A stretch of DNA of 64,000 nt, taken from assembly GCF_025822245.1 (NCBI RefSeq), contig NZ_JACKTL010000050.1:62001-126000 (forward strand), given 5' to 3'. Both the position numbers and the translations under genes were made by a program. A model generated the notes under the pieces. It made no database searches, was not told the origin of the DNA, and saw nothing but the letters and a program-made list of their open reading frames with translations. The DNA comes from Mycolicibacterium hodleri (GTDB lineage Bacteria > Actinomycetota > Actinomycetes > Mycobacteriales > Mycobacteriaceae). Position 1 is the first letter of the stretch. Every line of letters starts with the position of its first letter. This document shows positions 1 to 8,713 of this stretch, one piece after another.

Positions 1-1043
1 TGATGACGGCGTTCAACCCGGTGCCGGCCGGCGGCGTCGAGCCCTCGTTCGCCGAGATGATCGAGACCTGGATCGAAATGGCTTGGCAGGACGGCTCGTT
101 CGGGTGGACCGGGATCGCGAACTTGCCGTCGTCGTTTGCCGCGGCGTCGTACCTGCCCGACCGGGGCTTCGCGGAGGTGTTCACCGACCACGACAATCGC
201 GTCACGATGGGCGGACAGTTCGCGCCCAACGGCCAGGGTGTCGTGGTCGACGGTGGCTACCGGCTGACCGGGTCGTGGAACTTCGGGTCGGGCACCGGGC
301 ATGCGGAGTACGTCGCCGCCGGCTTCCTCCCGATGGACGCCGGCGAGATGCGCTGGATCAGCGAGGGCATTCCAGAGCTGATGATCGCCGTGCTGCCACG
401 CGCCGAGGTGACCTTCACCGACGGGTGGAACGTGCAGGGGCTCAAGGGAACCGGGTCCTACGACTACGAGGTGGCCGACGTCTTCGTGCCGGAACACCGG
501 ACGTTCCGGCTGTTCACCACGGTGCCGTTGCGCGGGACGTCCCCGGCCGGGCGGATGGGCATGATGCCGGTGACCGCAGCCGGCCACGCCGCGTGGGCGC
601 TCGGCGTCGCCAAGAGCATGCTCGACGACGTCACGGAGTTGGCGGCCGCCAAGTACCGCATGAGCGACATGGCGTCGCTCGCGAGCCGGCCCACCTTTCA
701 GAAGGACCTGGCGCATCACGTCGCCGCGTGGCGGGCCGCCCGCCTCCTGGTGCTCGACGCCTTCTCCACCGCCGAGACGGCGGTCGCCGCGGGGGAGGAT
801 CTGACCCCGACGCTGCGAGTCGACATGCGGGTCGCGGCCGTTTACGCGACCGACGTCGCACGGGAGTGTGCCCAGTGGGCACACCTGGCGGCGGGCACCA
901 GTTCGATCCGCGAGGGCAGCAGGCTCGAGCGGGCGTTCCGCGACGTCTACACCGGAACCCAGCACGCATTCATCAGCGAGAAGGTCGCGATCGACTCGGC
1001 GCAGGTGTGGCTGGGCATCATCGACGACCACTTCTCGCTGTAG
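1..1043 (+). CDS. Acyl-CoA dehydrogenase-like flavoprotein, 5'-truncated by the window edge
   Basis: The reading frame is open to the left edge; the first visible Met (position 3) is probably internal, because this family normally carries a further N-terminal helical segment of some 40-50 residues before the region seen here. Visible are the central beta-domain (GSWNFGSGTGHAEY) and the loop GTGSYDYEVADVFVP, typical of the acyl-CoA dehydrogenase / HsaA-like flavin hydroxylase group, followed by the C-terminal helical domain. Members either dehydrogenate acyl-CoA thioesters or, with a flavin reductase, hydroxylate aromatic substrates. The sequence does not settle which applies. Ends about 30 bp before the convergent HNH gene. 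Confidence 0.8.
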   Translation, partial: MTAFNPVPAGGVEPSFAEMIETWIEMAWQDGSFGWTGIANLPSSFAAASYLPDRGFAEVFTDHDNRVTMGGQFAPNGQGVVVDGGYRLTGSWNFGSGTGHAEYVAAGFLPMDAGEMRWISEGIPELMIAVLPRAEVTFTDGWNVQGLKGTGSYDYEVADVFVPEHRTFRLFTTVPLRGTSPAGRMGMMPVTAAGHAAWALGVAKSMLDDVTELAAAKYRMSDMASLASRPTFQKDLAHHVAAWRAARLLVLDAFSTAETAVAAGEDLTPTLRVDMRVAAVYATDVARECAQWAHLAAGTSSIREGSRLERAFRDVYTGTQHAFISEKVAIDSAQVWLGIIDDHFSL

Positions 1044-1070
1044 AGCCGAGCGCTTTTGGGCACCACGGGG

Positions 1071-2435
1071 TTACGCCGCGCTCTCGTCGTCCCCCGGGCC
1101 GAGGAGTCGTTCGGGGTGGTGGAGGTAGTTGATTCGGGCTTGGCCGACGTCGAGTTGCGGGGGTGGGATCCACTCCACCGCGCCGTCTCTGAGTTGGACG
1201 GTCCAGCCGTGTTCGGCGAGTCGGTTGTCCGGGCCGCAGGCCAGGACCACGTCGTCGACGTTGGTGTGGCCGTTCTTGGCCCACCCGGTCGTGTGGTGCA
1301 CCTGAGCCCCGTACCCAGGCACCGTGCAGCCGGGTTTGGTGCACCCACGGTCCCGCGCATGCAGCACGATCCGTTGGGCGGCTGAGGCAAGGCGTTTGGT
1401 CCGGCCGAGGTAGAGGGCTTCGTTCGTATGTTTGTCGAACACCGCCAAGTAGTGGTGGGCGTGGGCGGCCATCCGAATCAGGTCGGCCATCGGCAACAGG
1501 GACCCACCACCGGTGACACCACTGCCGCGGGCGGCTTCCAGGTCCTGCAGGGTGGTGGTCACGATCACCGTGACGGGCAACCCGTTGTGCTGGCCGAGTT
1601 CCCCGGAGGACAGGACAGACCGGCCGATGGCGATGAGCGCGTCGTGGTTGCGTTGCCCGACGCTGCGGCCATCGGCGTCGATCTGCTCCTGTGACGGTGT
1701 GCCCGAGATTCGGGGTTCACGGTCGTCGGGGTTGCACATGCCGGGTGCGGCGTACTTCGCGAGGATCGGTTCGATCACCGCGCGGGCTTCGGGGTCGAGC
1801 AGTCCGGTGATGCGGCTCATCCCGTCGGCTTGCTGTGGACCGATCGTCACCGATCGTTTCCGCGCCCGGTCCCGGTCGTCGGGTTCGGGTCCGTCCTGGT
1901 CGATCGCGGCGGCCAGCTTGTCGGCGACCTTCTTCACCTCCTCAGGCCCGGTGCCGGACCCGACGACCACCAAGGTCTTCTCCGAGAGCTCCCGAACCTC
2001 GGGGTCCACCCACGTCGGCAGCTTGCCCAGAAACGACCGGATCTCTATGACGTGCTCGGGTCCGATCGCGCCCTCTTGCTGTGCGGTGGCGGTGGGGGCC
2101 AGCTTCGGGTTCAGCGGCTGCCCGTTGAACGCCGTCCGCGGCCCGAGATCCTCGGCCTCGGACAGCCGGCGGCGGACCTCCTTGCCCGAGATCCGCAACC
2201 GCTGCGTCAGCACCGACCCCAACGACTTCGCGCCCAACTCGACCGGGGAGGCTTCGCGTTGCAGGCGGGCGATCACCCGATGCCCCACCGTCGGCAGCTG
2301 CCAGGTCGTGGTTTCCAGTTCACCCAGCAACTCCACCAACTCGAGGTGGGTGAACTGGTCACAGTCGAGGTCGGCGAGTTCGGCGACGGCGGACACCAGC
2401 GACCCCACAGCTGCGACCACCCGATCCGAACTCAT
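1071..2435 (-). CDS. DUF222 (13E12 repeat family) protein with C-terminal HNH nuclease domain
   Basis: 454 residues. The N-terminal two thirds are the helical DUF222 region (HLELVELLGELETTTWQLP near residues 30-50). The C terminus has the HNH signature: CTKPGCTVPG with paired cysteines, then VHHTTGWAKNGHTNVDDVVLACGPDN and a final H. This arrangement is characteristic of the multicopy 13E12 family in mycobacteria and other actinobacteria. The fold predicts a metal-dependent endonuclease; the cellular role is unknown and it may be a degenerate mobile-element gene, although the active-site residues look intact here. ATG start at 2435. Confidence 0.9.
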   Translation of the reverse strand: MSSDRVVAAVGSLVSAVAELADLDCDQFTHLELVELLGELETTTWQLPTVGHRVIARLQREASPVELGAKSLGSVLTQRLRISGKEVRRRLSEAEDLGPRTAFNGQPLNPKLAPTATAQQEGAIGPEHVIEIRSFLGKLPTWVDPEVRELSEKTLVVVGSGTGPEEVKKVADKLAAAIDQDGPEPDDRDRARKRSVTIGPQQADGMSRITGLLDPEARAVIEPILAKYAAPGMCNPDDREPRISGTPSQEQIDADGRSVGQRNHDALIAIGRSVLSSGELGQHNGLPVTVIVTTTLQDLEAARGSGVTGGGSLLPMADLIRMAAHAHHYLAVFDKHTNEALYLGRTKRLASAAQRIVLHARDRGCTKPGCTVPGYGAQVHHTTGWAKNGHTNVDDVVLACGPDNRLAEHGWTVQLRDGAVEWIPPPQLDVGQARINYLHHPERLLGPGDDESAA

Positions 2436-2512
2436 ACCCGAACACTAGTACCAGCCACCGACAAAACAGTCACCCTGAAACGGATGTGACACAAGGGTTT
2501 TCACGCCTCTGT

Positions 2513-2568
2513 GAGCGTGCGCAAAGTGGGATCTTCGCTCGGGGTGTCGGGTGCAGACACGCACGCTC
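2513..2568. repeat. Short GAGCGTGCG / CGCACGCTC inverted repeat in an intergenic gap
   Basis: Between the HNH gene start and the end of the FAD monooxygenase (2436-2601) a 9-bp arm at 2513-2521 is repeated inverted at 2560-2568. A partial third copy (CACGCTCGGGCG) follows near 2584. It could be a weak terminator for the monooxygenase operon reading leftward or a dispersed intergenic repeat. The 38-nt loop is long for a terminator. Confidence 0.35.
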
Positions 2569-2601
2569 GCGCTGTGAGCAGACACGCTCGGGCGTAGTGG
2601 G

Positions 2602-3801
2602 TCAGGTCGGCTGGTAGTCCGGCAACACGGGGGCACGGTCCGGCGACGACGCCGTCAGCCGCGACGTCAGCGCCCGAGCGGGCGCACTGGCGGCGACTCT
2701 CACGGCGGTGCGGAACACGCCAACGCCAAGTCGGCTGGTCGGGTTGGCGATCCTCGGCACCCCCGGCGGCAGCTTCTGCGCTTCGTCGACGAACGGCCGC
2801 ATGTGGCGCTCGTAGGACGCGAAGGCCTCGGCGTGGTCATCCGTGGCGCCGAGTGCTCCCGCCAGAAGGTAGGCACCGGCGAGGGCAAGGCTGGTGCCCA
2901 TCCCGCTGACCGGGGTGGCGCAGTAGGCGGCGTCGCCCACCACCGCCACCCGACCCGCGGACCACGACGGCAGTCGCACCTGGGCGATCCTGTCGAGATA
3001 CAAGCTCGACGGATCGTCGGAGAGGGCGTCCAGGACGCGCGGTGCCGCGTAGCCGACGTCGGCGAACACCTCCCGCAGCGCCAGGACTTGATCCTCGCGG
3101 CTCTGATAGTCCAAACCCGTTGGGCGACTGAAGAAGTTGAGGGACGCACGGGTGGACCCGACGTTGTCGGGCCGCAGCTGAACCGAGCGGCCCCCGGTCG
3201 TGGTGTACCACCGCCACCACTGGTCGTCGTCGGTGATCTTGGGGACGGTGCAGTAGGCGGTGTAGAAACCGAGGTCGCGGTAGTCCGGCTCGGCACCGAA
3301 GACGGCATTGCGGGTCGTCGAGCGGATGCCCTCGGCCACGATCAGGAGGTCGAAGCGGCGGGTGTTGGCCCCGGCGAAGGTGACGTCGAAACCACTCTCG
3401 TCCTGCGCGACCGACACGATGCGCTCACCGAACAGGAACTCCAGCTCGCCGGCCTCGTCGACGAGCAGCCGCGACAGCTGGCTGCGCAGGATCTCCAGCT
3501 CGGCCGTCGGGCCGTCGCCGGTGGCGGAGTCGCCGACGGGAAACTCGCCCAGCGACCGGCCGTGGTCGTCGATGAAGCGCAATCCGACCTCGCCGGTGCC
3601 CGAGGCGCGCACCCGGTCCTCAAGGCCCATGCGGCGCAGAACTTCTCGGCCGATGCCGCGAACGTCGACGTTCTGGCCGCTGTCGCGCAGCTCCGGTGCG
3701 CGTTCGACGATCGTCGGCGAGAAGTCGTACCGCTTGAGCCAGTAGGCAAGAACCGGTCCTGCGATGCCAGCTCCGCTGATCAGAACGGTCCGTGTGGTGA
3801 T
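2602..3801 (-). CDS. FAD-dependent monooxygenase (PHBH fold), apparent ATC start
   Basis: An aromatic/tetracycline-type flavoprotein hydroxylase of 399 residues if it starts at 3801. The N terminus reads TVLISGAGIAGPVLAYWLKR, the Rossmann GxGxxG FAD site, with the acidic VERAP end of beta-2. GRVAVVGDAAYCATPVSGMG later in the chain is the second FAD motif. The first ATG in frame (3630) would remove the dinucleotide-binding motif, and no ATG, GTG or TTG lies further upstream in frame. ATC at 3799-3801 sits 5 nt after AGGAG (3807-3811), so ATC initiation is the simplest reading; CTG at 3783 lacks a ribosome site. It follows the MDR oxidoreductase by 38 nt, so the two are probably co-transcribed. 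Substrate unknown. Confidence 0.85.
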   Translation of the reverse strand: MTTRTVLISGAGIAGPVLAYWLKRYDFSPTIVERAPELRDSGQNVDVRGIGREVLRRMGLEDRVRASGTGEVGLRFIDDHGRSLGEFPVGDSATGDGPTAELEILRSQLSRLLVDEAGELEFLFGERIVSVAQDESGFDVTFAGANTRRFDLLIVAEGIRSTTRNAVFGAEPDYRDLGFYTAYCTVPKITDDDQWWRWYTTTGGRSVQLRPDNVGSTRASLNFFSRPTGLDYQSREDQVLALREVFADVGYAAPRVLDALSDDPSSLYLDRIAQVRLPSWSAGRVAVVGDAAYCATPVSGMGTSLALAGAYLLAGALGATDDHAEAFASYERHMRPFVDEAQKLPPGVPRIANPTSRLGVGVFRTAVRVAASAPARALTSRLTASSPDRAPVLPDYQPT

Positions 3802-3839
3802 GAAGGCTCCTGGGTCAGGGGTAGGTGAGGTCGGTCTGG

Positions 3840-4757
3840 TCAGCTGACCGCGATGACCACTTTGCCTCGGGCGTGGCCGATCTCGACCGCGGCGACCGCG
3901 TCGGCGGCCTCGTCGAGTGGCCGCACGTCCTCGACGTGCGGGTCGAGCTTGCCGTCGGCGACGAGCCCGGCGACGATCTCGAGGACACGGCTGGTGCGGT
4001 CTCGTTCGATCGGGTGACCGCCGAGTTCGCCGACGGAGAAGTCGCCTGCGCTGATGAGTTTCGTTCTGTCCGAGACGAGTTCGGCCACGGCTCGCAGCGC
4101 GTCGCCGCCGGCCAGGTCGAAGATGCCGTCGACGCCGTCGGGCAGGATCTGCCGGATCCGGTCGGCGACGCCGTCACCCGACGGCACCAGGGTGGCGCCA
4201 AGGGTTTCCACCATGGCGCGCTTGTCCTCGCTACCGGTGCCGATCACGTTGAGACCGAGATCCCGGGCGATCTGGGCGGCTGCCACCCCGACGCCCCCGC
4301 CGACGCCGTTGATGAGCAGCGTCTGGCCCTCCTTCAGGCCGAGTTGCGTCACGCCGTCGTAGGCGGTGGCTGCGGCGACGGGCAGGGTCGCGGCGTCGTT
4401 GAAGGACACCTGCGGCGGTTTGCGTGCCGCGGCGCCGGCGGTCACCAGGGTGTACTCGGCGAAGGCTCCCGAGCCGGGTGCGACGCTACCGAAGACCTCG
4501 TCGTTCTCGGCAAAGCCGTCGACGTCCTTGCCGACCCCGCGCACCACACCGGAGACCTCGCTGCCCAGAACCGCGGGCAGGTCGCCCTCGCTCGCATTGC
4601 CGAACATACCGGAGCGGATCTTCCAGTCGACGGGGTTGACTCCAGCGGCTCGCACTTCGACCAGCAACTCGCCCGGCATCGGCGTGGGCACGTCGACGTC
4701 GAGGAATTCTTGGACCTCGGGTCCACCATTGCTGCGGTATCCAAATGCTTTGACCAT
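3840..4757 (-). CDS. NADP-dependent zinc-free MDR oxidoreductase (quinone reductase-like)
   Basis: 305 residues from the ATG giving MVKAFGYRS, preferred over the ATG 21 nt upstream because family proteins begin just before the first beta strand. GroES-like N-terminal domain (AAGVNPVDWKIRSGMFG), then a Rossmann domain with GVGGGVGVAAAQIARDLG binding NADP(H). The cysteines that bind structural and catalytic zinc in alcohol dehydrogenases are absent, placing it with quinone oxidoreductases / enoyl reductases. First gene of a two-gene minus-strand operon with the FAD monooxygenase. Divergent from the siderophore uptake operon, with an 85-bp gap. Confidence 0.88.
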   Translation of the reverse strand: MVKAFGYRSNGGPEVQEFLDVDVPTPMPGELLVEVRAAGVNPVDWKIRSGMFGNASEGDLPAVLGSEVSGVVRGVGKDVDGFAENDEVFGSVAPGSGAFAEYTLVTAGAAARKPPQVSFNDAATLPVAAATAYDGVTQLGLKEGQTLLINGVGGGVGVAAAQIARDLGLNVIGTGSEDKRAMVETLGATLVPSGDGVADRIRQILPDGVDGIFDLAGGDALRAVAELVSDRTKLISAGDFSVGELGGHPIERDRTSRVLEIVAGLVADGKLDPHVEDVRPLDEAADAVAAVEIGHARGKVVIAVS

Positions 4758-4823
4758 TGACGGGGCGTACCCGAACACGGTGGTGCGGTAAACCGCAGGA
4801 GCAGGTCGCGAGCCCGCCGCTGA

Positions 4824-4842
4824 TTAGGTTAGCCTGCACTAC
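4824..4842 (+). promoter_or_regulatory. IdeR-type iron box immediately before the uptake operon
   Basis: Compared with the mycobacterial consensus TTAGGTTAGGCTAACCTAA, this site reads TTAGGTTAGCCTGCACTAC. The left half is nearly perfect and the right half is weak. It abuts the GTG start at 4843, so iron-loaded IdeR bound here would block transcription, and the mRNA may be leaderless. No Shine-Dalgarno sequence precedes the GTG. Confidence 0.7.
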
Positions 4843-5652
4843 GTGGATGTGGTGGAGGCTTTCGTCGCCGAGGTGGTCGACGCCGGACCGCGGATGCGGC
4901 GCGTGGTCGTCGATGTTCCGCGGTTGGCCCAGCTGAACCTGCCCGGAGCGGGTGACGAGGCCGTCGGTGTCTACGTTCCCGACGACCAGGAGGGGCGCAA
5001 CTACACCGTCCGCCACCGCGGTCCGGGTGGGAACCAGCTGACGTTGGACTTCGTCTTGCACGAGCGCGGCCTCGCCAGCGGCTGGGCGCGGCGTGCGACG
5101 GTCGGCGACCGCTTGGTGCTGGACCATGCCCGCAGCTGGTACCGGCCCGAGGCCACCAGCGCCTGGCAGCTGCTGATCGCGGATCTGTCGGGACTGCCCG
5201 CCCTGGCCCGCATCCTCGACGAGCTGCCCGACGGCACCCACGCCTCGGTCATCGTCGAGGTCGCCGACGACTCAGACCTCGCCTACGTGGCGGTACCGCC
5301 GGGCGTCCCGGTGGTCACGACGATTGGCACTGGCAACGGTTACGCCGCAAGCCGTCTCACCGAGCTGGTACGCGAGCACGTTCACGCCGACGGGCGTGGT
5401 TACTGCTGGTTCGCCGGGGAGGCACAGACCACCCGCGAGGTACGCAAGCATCTGCGTGCCGACCACGGCTGGAGTGCCGATCAATACGACATCGTCGGCT
5501 ACTGGCGGTTCGACTCCGAGACCTGGGACCGCAAGTTCGAGGAGGTGAGCGACGAGATGGTCGCCGTCTACGAGAAGGCCCTCGCCGACGGCAAGGGCGA
5601 CAAGATCGCCGCCGAGGAGTTCGACCTCGCCCTCGAGAGCGTCGGGCTCTAG
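4843..5652 (+). CDS. viuB: Siderophore-interacting protein (ViuB/SIP-type FAD ferric-siderophore reductase)
   Basis: 269 residues with a GTG start. The FAD-binding barrel motif RNYTVRHR (around residues 52-59) and a following NAD(P)H-binding SIP domain (AGEAQTTREVRKHLRADHGWSADQYDIVGYWR) identify the cytoplasmic siderophore-interacting family. These proteins reduce the imported ferric siderophore so that iron is released. First gene of an operon with the two permeases and ATPase (3-nt gap to the next start) and preceded directly by an iron box. The C-terminal tail is acidic and lysine-rich. Confidence 0.9.
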   Translation: MDVVEAFVAEVVDAGPRMRRVVVDVPRLAQLNLPGAGDEAVGVYVPDDQEGRNYTVRHRGPGGNQLTLDFVLHERGLASGWARRATVGDRLVLDHARSWYRPEATSAWQLLIADLSGLPALARILDELPDGTHASVIVEVADDSDLAYVAVPPGVPVVTTIGTGNGYAASRLTELVREHVHADGRGYCWFAGEAQTTREVRKHLRADHGWSADQYDIVGYWRFDSETWDRKFEEVSDEMVAVYEKALADGKGDKIAAEEFDLALESVGL

Positions 5653-5655
5653 CCG

Positions 5656-6699
5656 TTGGCCGTCGCCGCGCTCGACCCCGCAACCGGCACCGACCGTGCG
5701 ACGCGCGGCCGGCGCCACGCGCTCGGCCTGGTCGCCGCTGCCGCCGTACTGGCGCTGACGTGTCTGCTGAGTCTGGCGATCGGCACCGAGAACGTCGGGC
5801 TGGCCACGGTATGGCACGCCGTCGTCGACTACTCCGACACCGGCAACCAATGGATCGTGCACGAGCTGCGCATCCCCCGCACGCTGCTGGGCATCGTCGT
5901 CGGAGTCGCGCTCGGCCTGAGCGGTGCGCTGATCCAGGGAGTGACCCGAAACCCGTTGGCCGACGCGCAGATTCTGGGCATCAACTCCGGTGCGGGTCTG
6001 TTCGTCGTCGCGGCGATCGCCTTCCTGGGGCTCCGATCCGTCTGGTCGTACGTGTGGTTCGCGTTCGTCGGAGCCTTCGTCGCGATGGCGTTGGTGTACC
6101 TGATCGGCATGACCGGGCGCGCCGTCGCCACCCCGGTGCGGATGCTGCTCGCCGGCGTCGCCGCGGGCGCGGTGATGGAGGGCATCTCCTACGGCATCCG
6201 ACTGCGCAACCCGCGGGCGTTCGACTCGATGCGGTACTGGGACGCCGGCGCCCTGGACGGCCACACGTTGGCCGTGGTCGGCGTGATCACCCCGTTCATC
6301 GTGCTCGGGACGGCGATGTGCCTCTACGTCAGTCGCGGCCTGAACGCGGTTGCCCTCGGTGACGAGTTGGCCGTTGCGATGGGCGGCAACGTCGTTCGTA
6401 CCCGGGTGGTCGGCCTGCTGGCCGTCACGCTGCTGGCCGGCGCCGCCACCGCGGGTGCCGGACCCATCGGGTTCGTGGGGCTGATGGTGCCGCACGCGGT
6501 GCGGTGGTTCACCGGTCCCGACTGGCGGTGGATCTGTGCCTACACCGTGTTCGTGGCGCCCGCGTTGTTGCTCGCCGCGGACGTCGTCGGCCGGGTGGTC
6601 GTGACACCCGGAGAGCTGCCGGCCGGAATCGTCACGGCCTTCGTCGGCGCGCCGGTCCTGATTTGGCTGGTGCGCCGCAGGGACGTGGCGGCGCTGTGA
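5656..6699 (+). CDS. Ferric-siderophore ABC transporter permease (FecCD/BtuC family), first of two
   Basis: 347 residues, TTG start 3 nt after the reductase stop, implying translational coupling. A hydrophobic segment after residue 20 and repeated membrane spans are present, with the FecCD hallmark ALIQGVTRNPLADAQILGINSGAG and the cytoplasmic coupling region AGPIGFVGLMVPHAVRW. Such permeases pair in the inner membrane and bind the ATPase. Corresponds to one of the fxuA/fxuC ferric-exochelin uptake permeases (FepG/FepD-like) of M. smegmatis; which of the two cannot be decided from motifs. Confidence 0.93.
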   Translation: MAVAALDPATGTDRATRGRRHALGLVAAAAVLALTCLLSLAIGTENVGLATVWHAVVDYSDTGNQWIVHELRIPRTLLGIVVGVALGLSGALIQGVTRNPLADAQILGINSGAGLFVVAAIAFLGLRSVWSYVWFAFVGAFVAMALVYLIGMTGRAVATPVRMLLAGVAAGAVMEGISYGIRLRNPRAFDSMRYWDAGALDGHTLAVVGVITPFIVLGTAMCLYVSRGLNAVALGDELAVAMGGNVVRTRVVGLLAVTLLAGAATAGAGPIGFVGLMVPHAVRWFTGPDWRWICAYTVFVAPALLLAADVVGRVVVTPGELPAGIVTAFVGAPVLIWLVRRRDVAAL

Positions 6700-7754
6700 G
6701 CCCCCTCGACACCGTCGACTTCGGCCACCGGCAGTTGATCGTCCGTCGCGAGCCGGGCCTTGCGCTGCGGGCCGCGTGGCGCAGCGTGGCGGTGCTGGCG
6801 GTCCTCGGGGTGGCATGCCTGGTGATGGCCGTGCTGGCGCTTGGGGTCGGGCAGTATCCCGTGCCGCCCGGGCAGGTGCTCGCCATCCTGCTCGGCCAGG
6901 ACACGTCGTTTGCGAGCGTGCTGGTGCTCGAATGGCGGATGCCGCGAATCCTGTTGGCGTTGTTGATCGGTGCGGCCCTGGGCGTCTCGGGGGCGATCTT
7001 TCAGGCGCTGACCCGCAACCCACTGGGGAGCCCGGACGTGATCGGGTTCGACTTCGGCGCGTACACGGGTGCGCTGATCGCCATCGCGGTGCTCGGCGGT
7101 GGGTACTACACGACGTCGACCAGCGCGGTGGTCGGCGGCCTCCTCACGGCCGTCGTCGTCTACGTGCTGTCGTACAAGAACGGGCTGGCCGGCTTCCGGC
7201 TGATCATCGTCGGGATCGCCGTCAGCGCGGTGCTCAGCTCCGTCTGCCAGTGGATCATCCTGAAGATCCGGCTCCACCAGGCAATCACGGCGTCGGTCTG
7301 GCAGCAGGGCTCGCTCAACGGCCTGGAGTGGGCCCAAGTGTTTCCCGTCCTGGGCGGTCTGGTGGTCGCCATCGCCATGCTGATGGTCGTGGGACCCCAG
7401 CTGCCGATTCTGCAGATGGGCGACGACGCGGCCGGCGCCCTCGGCGTCCGTCCCGGCCGGGTGCGCCTGGCCTACTTCGGCATTGGCGTTCTGCTGATCG
7501 CGGTGGCCGCGGCCGCGGCGGGACCGATATCGTTCGTGGCCCTGGCGGCCCCGCAGCTGGCGCGTCGCCTCACCGGCGCCCCTGGCGTCGGGCTCACGTC
7601 GGCCGCGGCGATGGGTGCCTTCCTGCTGTTGGGTAGCGACCTGATCGCCTTGAAGATCTTCGCGCCCGCCGAGCTGCCGGTGGGCGCGGTGACGGTGACC
7701 CTCGGTGGGCTGTATCTCGTCTACCTGCTCGTCGTCCAGGCTCGTCGTCGATAG
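6696..7754 (+). CDS. Ferric-siderophore ABC transporter permease (FecCD family), second of two
   Basis: 352 residues from GTG at 6696, which overlaps the preceding stop as GTGA. A longer upstream frame exists, but it runs back inside the first permease gene and has no family similarity. Shows the same FecCD landmarks: ALGVSGAIFQALTRNPLGSPDVIGFDFGAYTGA and AAGPISFVALAAPQLARRL. It presumably forms the heterodimeric channel with the first permease, fed by the lipoprotein receptor at 38144-39154. Confidence 0.93.
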   Translation: MSPLDTVDFGHRQLIVRREPGLALRAAWRSVAVLAVLGVACLVMAVLALGVGQYPVPPGQVLAILLGQDTSFASVLVLEWRMPRILLALLIGAALGVSGAIFQALTRNPLGSPDVIGFDFGAYTGALIAIAVLGGGYYTTSTSAVVGGLLTAVVVYVLSYKNGLAGFRLIIVGIAVSAVLSSVCQWIILKIRLHQAITASVWQQGSLNGLEWAQVFPVLGGLVVAIAMLMVVGPQLPILQMGDDAAGALGVRPGRVRLAYFGIGVLLIAVAAAAAGPISFVALAAPQLARRLTGAPGVGLTSAAAMGAFLLLGSDLIALKIFAPAELPVGAVTVTLGGLYLVYLLVVQARRR

Positions 7755-7766
7755 GAAGGGCGAGGA

Positions 7767-8594
7767 ATGACCCATGAAGTGCGGCTGGGTGCCCGCGAGC
7801 TGTCCCTGGGCTACGGCGGGTCGGCGATCGTCGACGGTCTGACCGTCGACGTCGCCGCCGGGGCGGTGACCGCGATCGTCGGTCCGAACGCGTGCGGCAA
7901 GTCGACCCTGCTGCGTGGGCTCGCCCGATTGATGAGTCCCTCAGCGGGACAGGTCATTCTCGACGGATCCGACATCACCCGGCTCCGCACGAAGGACGTC
8001 GCCAGGAAGCTGGGGTTGTTGCCGCAGTCGTCGATCGCCCCGGAGGGCATCACGGTGGCCGACCTGGTCACCCGGGGGCGCTTCCCCCACCAGACGATGC
8101 TGCGGCAGTTCACCCGCGACGACCAGCGGGCCGTCGCCGACGCCATGGCGGCAACGGGGGTCACCGCGATCGCCGGGCGCCCCGTCGACCAACTGTCGGG
8201 CGGTCAGCGCCAACGGGTATGGATCGCAATGGTGCTGGCCCAGCAGACGCCGCTCATCCTGCTCGACGAGCCCACCACGTTCCTCGACATCGCCCACCAG
8301 ATCGAGCTGCTCGACCTCTTCGCCGAGCTGAACGCCGAACAAGGCCGCACCATCGTCGCGGTGCTACACGACCTGAATCACGCCTGCCGGTTCGCCGACC
8401 AGATCATCGCGATGAAGGCTGGATCGATTGTCGCCCAGGGTAACCCGGCAGAGGTCATCACCGCCCCACTGGTCGAGGAGGTGTACGGGTTGAAGTGTCA
8501 GGTGATCGACGACCCGGAGACGGGCACCCCGCTGGTGGTGCCGCGAGCATCGGCGCGAATGCGCGCCAGGAGGCAGGACCCCACCCGCCGCTGA
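7767..8594 (+). CDS. Ferric-siderophore ABC transporter ATP-binding protein (FepC-like)
   Basis: 275 residues. Walker A GPNACGKST near residue 40, signature LSGGQRQRVW near 142, Walker B LILLDEPTTFLDIAHQ near 163, and the switch histidine in AVLHDLNHA. Energises import through the two FecCD permeases. ATG start 12 nt after the second permease, preceded by an AAGGGCGAGG ribosome site. Equivalent, as I recall, to fxuB of the M. smegmatis ferric-exochelin uptake genes. Last gene of the first iron-boxed operon. Confidence 0.93.
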   Translation: MTHEVRLGARELSLGYGGSAIVDGLTVDVAAGAVTAIVGPNACGKSTLLRGLARLMSPSAGQVILDGSDITRLRTKDVARKLGLLPQSSIAPEGITVADLVTRGRFPHQTMLRQFTRDDQRAVADAMAATGVTAIAGRPVDQLSGGQRQRVWIAMVLAQQTPLILLDEPTTFLDIAHQIELLDLFAELNAEQGRTIVAVLHDLNHACRFADQIIAMKAGSIVAQGNPAEVITAPLVEEVYGLKCQVIDDPETGTPLVVPRASARMRARRQDPTRR

Positions 8595-8633
8595 CCACCC
8601 GGGACGGAAGTGGACCTGAGTCTGTGAACCTTC

Positions 8634-8652
8634 TAAGGTTAGGGTAACCTCT
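8634..8652 (+). promoter_or_regulatory. IdeR-type iron box upstream of panD and the ornithine hydroxylase
   Basis: The core GGTTAGGGTAACC differs by one base from the palindromic centre GGTTAGGCTAACC of the IdeR consensus; the flanks TAA and TCT are weaker. It lies 62 bp before the panD start in the only intergenic gap of this part of the locus, so it should place panD and the hydroxylase under iron repression. Confidence 0.75.
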
Positions 8653-8713
8653 CTAACGACCGACTGTCGATGCGTCGGTTGCCACGGACGTCAACAACGC
8701 TGGAGGGCAAGCA

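Noticed and set aside
1071..2435. HNH/DUF222 gene as a sign of a mobile element or defence island
   Set aside because: This family is scattered in many copies through mycobacterial genomes; no integrase, transposase or attachment repeats lie beside it.
2602..3801. The FAD monooxygenase and MDR pair as siderophore tailoring genes
   Set aside because: No iron box precedes them and no known exochelin step needs them; they lie outside the iron-boxed units.
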